64,000 nt of DNA, from assembly GCA_015501055.1 (NCBI GenBank), contig JADNYV010000010.1:62001-126000 (forward strand), given 5' to 3'. The notes under the pieces are model-generated. The model saw only the letters and a program-made list of their open reading frames with translations. It ran no database searches and was not told where the DNA came from. The DNA is from Mucidula mucida (lineage: Eukaryota; Basidiomycota; Agaricomycetes; Agaricales; Physalacriaceae). The first letter of the stretch is position 1; each line of letters begins with the position of its first letter. The position numbers were made by a program, and so were the translations under genes. Below, in pieces: positions 57,201 to 64,000 of the stretch.

Positions 57201-60200
57201 CCACTCGGGATCTGCGTCATAGATGGGCTGAGTACTGAATAGAATGGCGAGCAGATCATCGACACCCTTGTGCTGATTCCGGTTCATGAGAACTTGCAGC
57301 TCTAACGCCACGAGATTGAAGATCCACGAGCGGGACCTCAGGAAAGCACTGAAAGTCGCCACTGTGGTTGGAAGACGCGTTCCATCGGCATACACAATCT
57401 CGATGAAGGGTTCAACTTCAGCACGAGGTCCCTGCGTTGGAATCGCAGCAAGATGGCGGGCAAAGAAGTCTTCCCGCGTCCGGAGATATCGCATAGTGAG
57501 TTCCGACGTCGACGAGTCGAGGCAAAGAGTGTGCAGGATATGATAACACCGCTCAGCAAGGGCGGGAATGGCCATAAACATCGGCGTGCCACGAACTTCT
57601 TGCTCCTTGCCCTTCCCTTTCAGCCTCGGTACGCCGATATTGAGCAACTCAATAACGAGATGAACGCAAGTTTGCTGAGAGCCCAAAGCATGTGGATCTT
57701 CGATCTGTTGGCTTCGCTTGGTGCTGCCGAAGAGTAACCAGCGAGCAAAGCTCTGGTAGGAACTGTTGGTCTCGGTGCTTTGAATCAATAAGTCAAGGAC
57801 TGCTAGCCTTGTCGCCTGGCTCAGGTCAATACTTAGATCAACATCAGGCGCACCAGCCCCGGTGCTCTGTTCTGCAACGGTCTCCGCACTCAAGACATCC
57901 TCCACCGATTCGGATTGTAGTATATGGATATATCCGGCCATGATGCGCTTCGAGTTCTCGCTTCGCTGAATTAGAACAGCCATACTCGACAATGCGACAG
58001 ACATTGAGAGGGCGGACATGATCTTTACAGAAAGCAAAACGAGTTCCGGATGAGCAGGATATGCGACATAAGACGCGATAGCGGGAACATAATGAGGACC
58101 AAAGGAAAGAGACTGGTCGAATCTGGTGAAGTACGAACGAGGATGAACCACACCAACGGATGAAGCGCCTTCAAAGTCAAAGAGTACAGGAATCAGAACA
58201 TCCAGGAAGAGGTCCTGAATCTCTAGCGCGCGCTGGACGATGCGCAAAGCCCGAACAATGGTGCTTGCAAAGAAGGGTTCTTCGTCCGCGAAACCTCTTT
58301 CGAAAGCATCAACACCCTCAACAATATAAGAGGTGATGCTCTGATGGAGAGGAGTGGCTGCCAGCAACATCTTCATGATGTCGTAACCGGGGTGTGCCAA
58401 CAAGGAAACGAGGCTCTCGGCTTTCAGCGGCCCCGCCTCTGCAGAGGCCAAGATCGACTCGACATCGAAACTTGCCAGTGACCGCTCAATGAAGCACAAA
58501 CAGAGATCGTTCATCTGCCACCGGTCCGAAGGACGCGCGTACTCTCGGGCGGGGATTTTGGCAAAAACATTGTCAACGACAAACGCGACGAATGGTCCAA
58601 TTCCAGGAAGTCGATAGGGTTGTCCCAAATTCTCTGGTATGGTGCTCAGTGTGCCGGGATCGGTTATACGTTCACGGAGAGAGACACGTTTCACAGTATG
58701 AATGAGTGTACACAGCAACTGGAGGAAAGGGATTGTGGCGGGATATACACCATGGGTAGATTCAATCTCCAGCTCAACTTCCAAGCCCTTGACGTTCATG
58801 AGGTTTCCACCGAAACCCGATTGCGAGGGCGGCCTGACGTTGATCACTTCATAGCGCTCCATTAGCGTCCACACCGCCTTGCAGATCTCGACTCCGACGC
58901 TCCCACCACCCGGCTGACAAAATGCAGAGAGTGTCTCAAATAGAGTGCCTTTGAGCTCGAGAGGAATACCGAGGGGAATGAGAGACACCATAGTGGGAAT
59001 CGCGCGGAATTGATGGTGAGACGTGATGGCGGCACGAACGGAGATGGAATGGGTAACCACGACTGCGAGTAAATGGAGGAAAGCCTGCGCCATGATGACA
59101 TCCTTGGGGTTGAGAACAGGATGCTGAACGGTTTGTTGTGGGGAATGAACGAAGCCGCGACCAAGAGATTGGGTAGGAGGAGCACGGGTAGAGGCACTAC
59201 TTGACGCCCATGTATCTAGCCGATTGAAAATGATCTCCCATGATAGAATTCCTCCGCTTGACGATGCGGGTGGCATGGTGCTATCTGGGACGACTTCAAT
59301 GCCGCCGCGCGCCATGAAATTATATGTCAACTCGCTACATTGCTGTCCCGTTGCCAAACCTGTCAGCATATCGTATAGCGCCGTTATCATTGTGGTGTCC
59401 TGCGGCGCGACCGACCAGACAGCCCACTGAAGGAATGCGGGAAGTTTAGCCGCCATGACTTCTGCTGCCTCCATGTGGGATAAGGTATGTCGTGGACTAG
59501 AACCCCAGAAAGGAAGGGCCGAATCATTGGGTAGACTGGAGTACAGGATGCCGAGGAGGGAATAGAGCATCGCAACGTCATTGCGGGGAGGTGACGATGG
59601 TGTGGGTGCTGCGAGAGGCGTCGCATAACGGGCAGGGCCACCACGAGTACTGCCGCGGGCACTTGCGAGGACAAGATCCTCTTGCCGCTGCTTGATCTTG
59701 CGTAATTCGGATGGCGCGAGAATCAAACACGCCTGCACCAAGGTTGCAAATGATTGGAGAACAATAGACTTGAAGTCTTCCTGAGGGATATCCCGCTTGT
59801 CGAGTTTCTCGATAGTCAGAGATTGAAGCAAGGCAGGAAGCTTGGACTTCCTTGCTTCCGCTGAAGATGAATTACGGCAGTTGACATAAACGCGAAAGCG
59901 TCACCCTGGACAGCCCCCCATATCTGAGCTTCCAACTGATTGGACATGAAACCATCCACACTCTCCAAACTCGCATTGCGACGTCGAATGTCCGTCGACA
60001 ACAGCGTCCACTTCATCAAAAGAGTGGCCTGCAACCCTGGCTCACTCCATTCCGACGAAATCAGCTTTGTCTTCATGAATGCTACGGTGGGCGGGTGTTT
60101 CGCAATTGCGTCGCGTCGTACGCCGGACGGAGAAGCGGGATCGACGATATCCAGCATGGCCATGATGGTGGTGAGCATATAATAAGTCATTGCGTGATTG

Positions 60201-61067
60201 GGATTGGAAGAGAGCCACTCGACAATGGTTTTCACGTCCAAGGGTGTGAGAAGGCCATGAAGAGAGATGAGATATAACGTGATGGCGAGCTGACGCCTTT
60301 CGTACTTGAGGGACTCGCAGCGCGCGTTGAGAATATCCGCGCCAAACTTACCACCATCTAGTCGGAATTAGCTATGCTTCAGACTACACGCGACAGATGG
60401 CTCACTTTGTGCAGAGGGTGCGACTGTATTGGTCTGAGCACTTCTCCGGGCGTTCTCGGTCGCTTCCAAGGTAGTACTTAAGAAGTCAATCTCTCTGAGC
60501 AGTACTGATGAAAACGAGCTCTGGGAAGGTGAAGCAGGGGCAGCATTCAAATCGGTCATCGCGTAATGAAGCATCCTGGAGACGGTAGGGTTCGCATTTG
60601 GATCATCGAGGTTGACCGCCTCAAAAATGAGGCGTAGGCAATCAGTTAACTGGCGTCGTCGTAGATGGTACTCCAGAAGAACCATGTCAACATATCTCGG
60701 CGCTGTTAGATTTGGATTTTCGGCAACAACGTCTAGTAAGAGTCCTGAAACTATTCGCTCGGAACAGTTGAGTTGTTGGGAAATGAAGTTGACTTGGTTG
60801 GCAAAGTCCGCGTTGATTGCCACCTGCTTGCCATGTATGGAGACCTTTCCTGTTGAAGATGAAGAAAGGCAAGTCCATTTTACGCTGAGACGTACCAGAC
60901 TGAACCTCTTTGAGTTCGTTTGCATTTCGTGGCGGTATATCGAAAATCTTCCACAGCGTCGTCTTGTGCAACATGAGCTGCTCGAAAAGAGCCTGCTCGC
61001 CCTGTGCGAGGGGGCGGCCATGGATTAGGTCGAGTAAATCATGTCGGAGAGAAGAAAAGGACTCCAT
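54237..61067 (-). CDS. NUP192: Nucleoporin NUP192/NUP205
   Basis: A very long gene with about a dozen or more introns. ATG at 61067 (MESFSSLRHDLLDLIHGRPL), then HKTTLWKIFDIPPRNANELK and GKVSIHGKQVAINADFANQV with FISQQLNCSERIVSGLLLDV, which are conserved N-terminal landmarks of NUP192/NUP205. The central exon is uninterrupted for over 1100 codons (LTIEKLDKRDIPQEDFKSIV ... LESQYILESCAVENHRREVV). The C terminus is TVGLHQNDEGDDMSMIS, stop at 54237. The product is an all-helical superhelical scaffold protein of the inner ring of the nuclear pore, about 2000 residues, in line with animal NUP205. Divergent from NOC2 with 127 bp between start codons. Confidence 0.9.
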
Positions 61068-61194
61068 GACAGTGGGGGACGCGTTGAAAGCGCGTACTGA
61101 CAAACAAGGCAAAAGACAGAAATGGACATCGCCTCCACGTGCTCCATCAAAATAATTTCGACAATCGACCGTCATCCATACTTGACTGCGAGCG
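61068..61194. promoter_or_regulatory. Bidirectional promoter of NUP192 and NOC2
   Basis: Only 127 bp separate the two start codons, so both transcripts must start within this stretch or inside each other's 5' region. No TATA box is visible, typical of housekeeping promoters. Confidence 0.6.
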
Positions 61195-63809
61195 ATGGGT
61201 AAAGCTTCCAAGGCTACGAAAAAGTTCGCTTCAAGTGGTCAGCTCAAGAAAACTATTGAGGCGCGTCGAAAGCACCAGCAAGTGCGGAAACGAATACAAA
61301 ACAAGAAAACGGGCAAGGGCAAGCAAAAGGCAGTCGAAGTACCCGAAGATGAGGACGTAGAAGACGACGAGGAGGAGAAAATATCCACCTCAAAAAAGAG
61401 GTGTGTTTAGTACTCTCATCCAAGAGGTCAGCTAAATCTTTGCAGGAAAATGACAGTGGATGACTTTCTTGGTGCCGGCTTCATGGACGGCAGCGACGAC
61501 GACGACGGCCAAGTAGAAGCCGACGAAGCCGACAGTGACAATGTTAGCTACTATCACAATCTTGTTACTTGGATTAATATTCTCACGTTAGGACATGGAC
61601 GAGGATGAAGATGACATAGACGATGCTGCATCATTTGCCGATGTAGATGACCTGGACGACGGTTCGTGATTTCCATTTTCCGCGTCCTATCTAAAGTCCT
61701 TCACAGACGAAGGCCAAAATCATCTTCTGGAATTGTCAAAACTCGCAGAAACCGATCCCGAATTCTACAAATACCTCCAAGAAAATGACAAGGAATTATT
61801 AGATTTTGATGCCTCAAAAATGGCCGGTCCCGAAGACGAAGATATGGAAGACGCTGCCGACATAGCCGATACACAGAGGCGACCTCCCTTGACCAACGAC
61901 ATAATACGAAAGTGGCAGAAAGGTCTACTAGAACATCGGTCTCTACGTGCTTTACGAAAACTGCTCATTGCTTTCCGCGCTGCTGTGCACATGAACGACG
62001 AAGACCAGGTTCTTGCTTGGAGTATAGATAGCTCGTCAGGTTAGTTTATACACCTATTCATACGCCTGTCTATTTTCTGACATCCAGTCAGTCTATAATA
62101 AACTCGTTTCCACATCACTCATGTACACGCCCATCGTTTTGGAGCATCATGTTCCGTTCAAAAAGCTTCCCAACGGCAAATTGTGAGTTGGCGCACGTTC
62201 ACAGGTTTTCGTTTCCTTAACAGTTCTTAGTAAACCACCCACGCAGACGAAAAAGTTAAAGGCCCTTCAGAAGCTTATCCTATCGTATTTCCACAACACG
62301 ATACAGCTTCTATCGCAGGCCACGGACTCTGAAATGATGCAATTAGCGATCACAGAGAGCGCGAAAATCATCCCGTATGTGGTTAGCAGCAGGAAGACCG
62401 TAAAGGTCTACCTTAAGGTACCCTGATTTTGTCACCGGGAAGCTTCAAACCTAACGTGTCGACTTAGAAATGTCTTGAGCTCTGGTCTGCAGATGCAGAT
62501 GACAGCACACGAATCGCCGCCTTCTTAGCGGTCCGAAAGCTAGCTTCGGCGACTGATGTCTCAATCATGGACAACGTACTCAAGGTAACAAATTCCCTAC
62601 ATCCCATGCGTTCTAACTTATACCCCTTCCAGGGAACATATCTGACACTCGTTCGGTCCTCCAAATCCACGAGTGCTTACACCTTGCCTGCCATCAATTT
62701 GATGAAGAATTCTGCCTCTGAAATATTCAGCCTGGATCACACGGCTTCGTATCAACTCGCCTTTGGCTACATCCGACAATTGGCTATTCATCTACGCAAC
62801 AGCATGAAGATCAAGACCAAGGTCGGTCTTAACATTATTGCCAGAGGTACACGTTCTCAACACAAGTACCCTTCTATAGGAAGCCTACAAACAGGTTTAC
62901 AATTGGCAGTATGTGCATTCAATCGATTTTTGGTGCCTCGTGCTTGCGCGAGCCTGTGACGCTGAGACTGAGAAGCAAAACGGTGGCCAGGCTAGCGAAT
63001 TGAAGCCACTCATTTACCCCGTGGTCCAGATTAGTCTAGGCGCCATAAAGTGGGTGTTCCCATCAATTCTTGACTGACGTTCATTGTTGAACTCACACCA
63101 AATCTATTTTAGACTCATCTCGAGCAGTCGCTCGTACCCTTTCCATCTGCACATCATTCGTTCTCTGCTTCACTTGATCCGCCACACTCACACCTACATC
63201 CCTATATCCCCATATATCCTTCCCATTCTCACTACCACCCTCTCGGCTCCCTCTCTCAAGTCGAGCACCCTGCGACCGTTGGACTTTGAGGTCCAAATCC
63301 GAGCGCCGCAACAGTATCTCAAAACCCGCGTCTACGCCGAAGGTCTGATAGACGAGGCGTCCTTCCTCCTTGCGGAGTGGCTGGCCAGTACGGCGGTCCA
63401 AGGGCAGATCGCCTTTCCCGAGGTCGTTATACCAATAGTTGTCACCTTGAGGAGAAGTCTCAAGAGCGCCCGGACAGGGTCGACAGCTGGAAAGGACCTT
63501 GCCCTGCTGAAGACGTTGATTGAACGCGTGGAGGAGAGCTCCAAATGGGTTGAATCACGTCGGAAGAATCTCCGGATAGCACCAGCCCAACAGGACAATG
63601 TTGCAATGTGGCAGAAAGAAATGCAGAGCAAGGTGGATGAATCCCCATTAGCGAGGTATGTGAAAGTACAGCGCAAGGCTCGAGAGAAGCGGCAGAAGCT
63701 GGTGGAAAAGGTAAGAATTTACCTTCAACGTGGGATTGCACAAGTACTCATCCGTTCACTCGCGTCCCAGGCTCGAAAAGGTGAAGATGAAATTCTCGAT
63801 CGGGAGTGA
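61195..63809 (+). CDS. NOC2: Nucleolar complex protein 2 (60S ribosome biogenesis)
   Basis: ATG at 61195: MGKASKATKKFASSGQLKKT, then a Lys/Arg-rich and an acidic region (DVEDDEEEKI; DMDEDEDDIDDAASF). Conserved NOC2 landmarks: HLLELSKLAETDPEFYKYLQ, ENDKELLDFD, SLMYTPIVLEHHVPFKKLPN, KKCLELWSADADDSTRIAAF, KGTYLTLVRSSKSTSAYTLP, YVHSIDFWCLVLARACDAET, RPLDFEVQIRAPQQYLKTRV and RTYAEGLIDEA-like helices. The C terminus KGEDEILDRE closes with TGA at 63807-63809 after a short intron. It pairs with NOC1 and NOC3 in nucleolar export of pre-60S particles. About ten introns; no break seen. Confidence 0.92.
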
Positions 63810-64000
63810 AAGGGTGAAGAGCGAGGTTTGGTTTGGAGTTCCCAAGGTTGATTTTGGGAGTGTCTTCGTCTTCGATGTATCTATCATCTCGACATCCCGA
63901 AATTCCAACGCTAGCGTGGGCGGCTTTTCAATATCTGCCTCGGTGCCTTAGCGGTTAGCCATCATCGAACTTGATACGTTGAACAACAATATGGTGTCCC
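63810..64000 (+). other. 3' flank of NOC2
   Basis: 190 bases, probably 3' UTR and beyond. No gene seen. Confidence 0.5.

Noticed and set aside
63935..63970. Sequence resembling a tRNA D arm (gcggttagc) near the right end
   Set aside because: No matching acceptor stem, anticodon arm or T arm could be found.

Overview
The window looks like nuclear DNA of a filamentous basidiomycete, probably an Agaricomycete. Genes are dense on both strands and broken by many 45-60 nt GT..AG introns. The families also fit: DUF6534-type membrane proteins, F-box-like proteins, NCS1 permeases, and a chromodomain-carrying Ty3 element. I worked only by reading the sequence, so family names are recognitions from memory. 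CDS spans run from start to stop and include introns.

Layout. 1-5 kb: the end of a DUF6534-like membrane protein and a complete urea transporter (DUR3), both on minus. 5-11 kb: an unknown protein with a basic tail, a conserved fungal protein of unknown function, and a mitochondrial ACOT9-type thioesterase. 11.6-19.6 kb: two tandem NCS1 nucleobase/allantoin-type permeases separated by an unknown gene and a PPR-like mitochondrial protein; the PPR-like ORF carries an apparent 1-nt frameshift. 19.8-20.9 kb: an F-box-like gene. 21.2-27.7 kb: a full-length Ty3/gypsy chromovirus on minus. Its two 529-bp LTRs read as identical, it has a perfect 5-bp target duplication, a -1 slippery heptamer at the gag/pol junction, and one premature stop in pol. 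It sits inside an older non-LTR reverse transcriptase remnant. 28.6-28.9 kb: direct repeats. 29-38.6 kb: a small unknown gene, an ARMT1/DUF89 phosphatase, and two tail-to-tail paralogous multi-pass membrane proteins. 39.6-48 kb: ER Hsp70 (BiP/KAR2) with candidate UPR elements, a fungal unknown, the NatC acetyltransferase NAA30, an alpha/beta hydrolase and a single-pass surface protein. 48.7-53.1 kb: two tandem genes combining a phage-type DNA base hypermodification (5-hmdU kinase helical-like) domain with a C-terminal chromodomain. 53.2-63.8 kb: housekeeping genes SFT2, NUP192 and NOC2, the last two divergent.

The most interesting locus is 48.7-53.1 kb. A protein family known mainly from phage and bacterial thymine hypermodification is joined here to a histone-reading module and duplicated in tandem, and one copy seems frameshifted. 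This suggests a chromatin-targeted DNA modification or repair activity in a fungus. That function is an inference. Two nucleobase permeases and a urea transporter within 20 kb also suggest, more weakly, a nitrogen-salvage neighbourhood.
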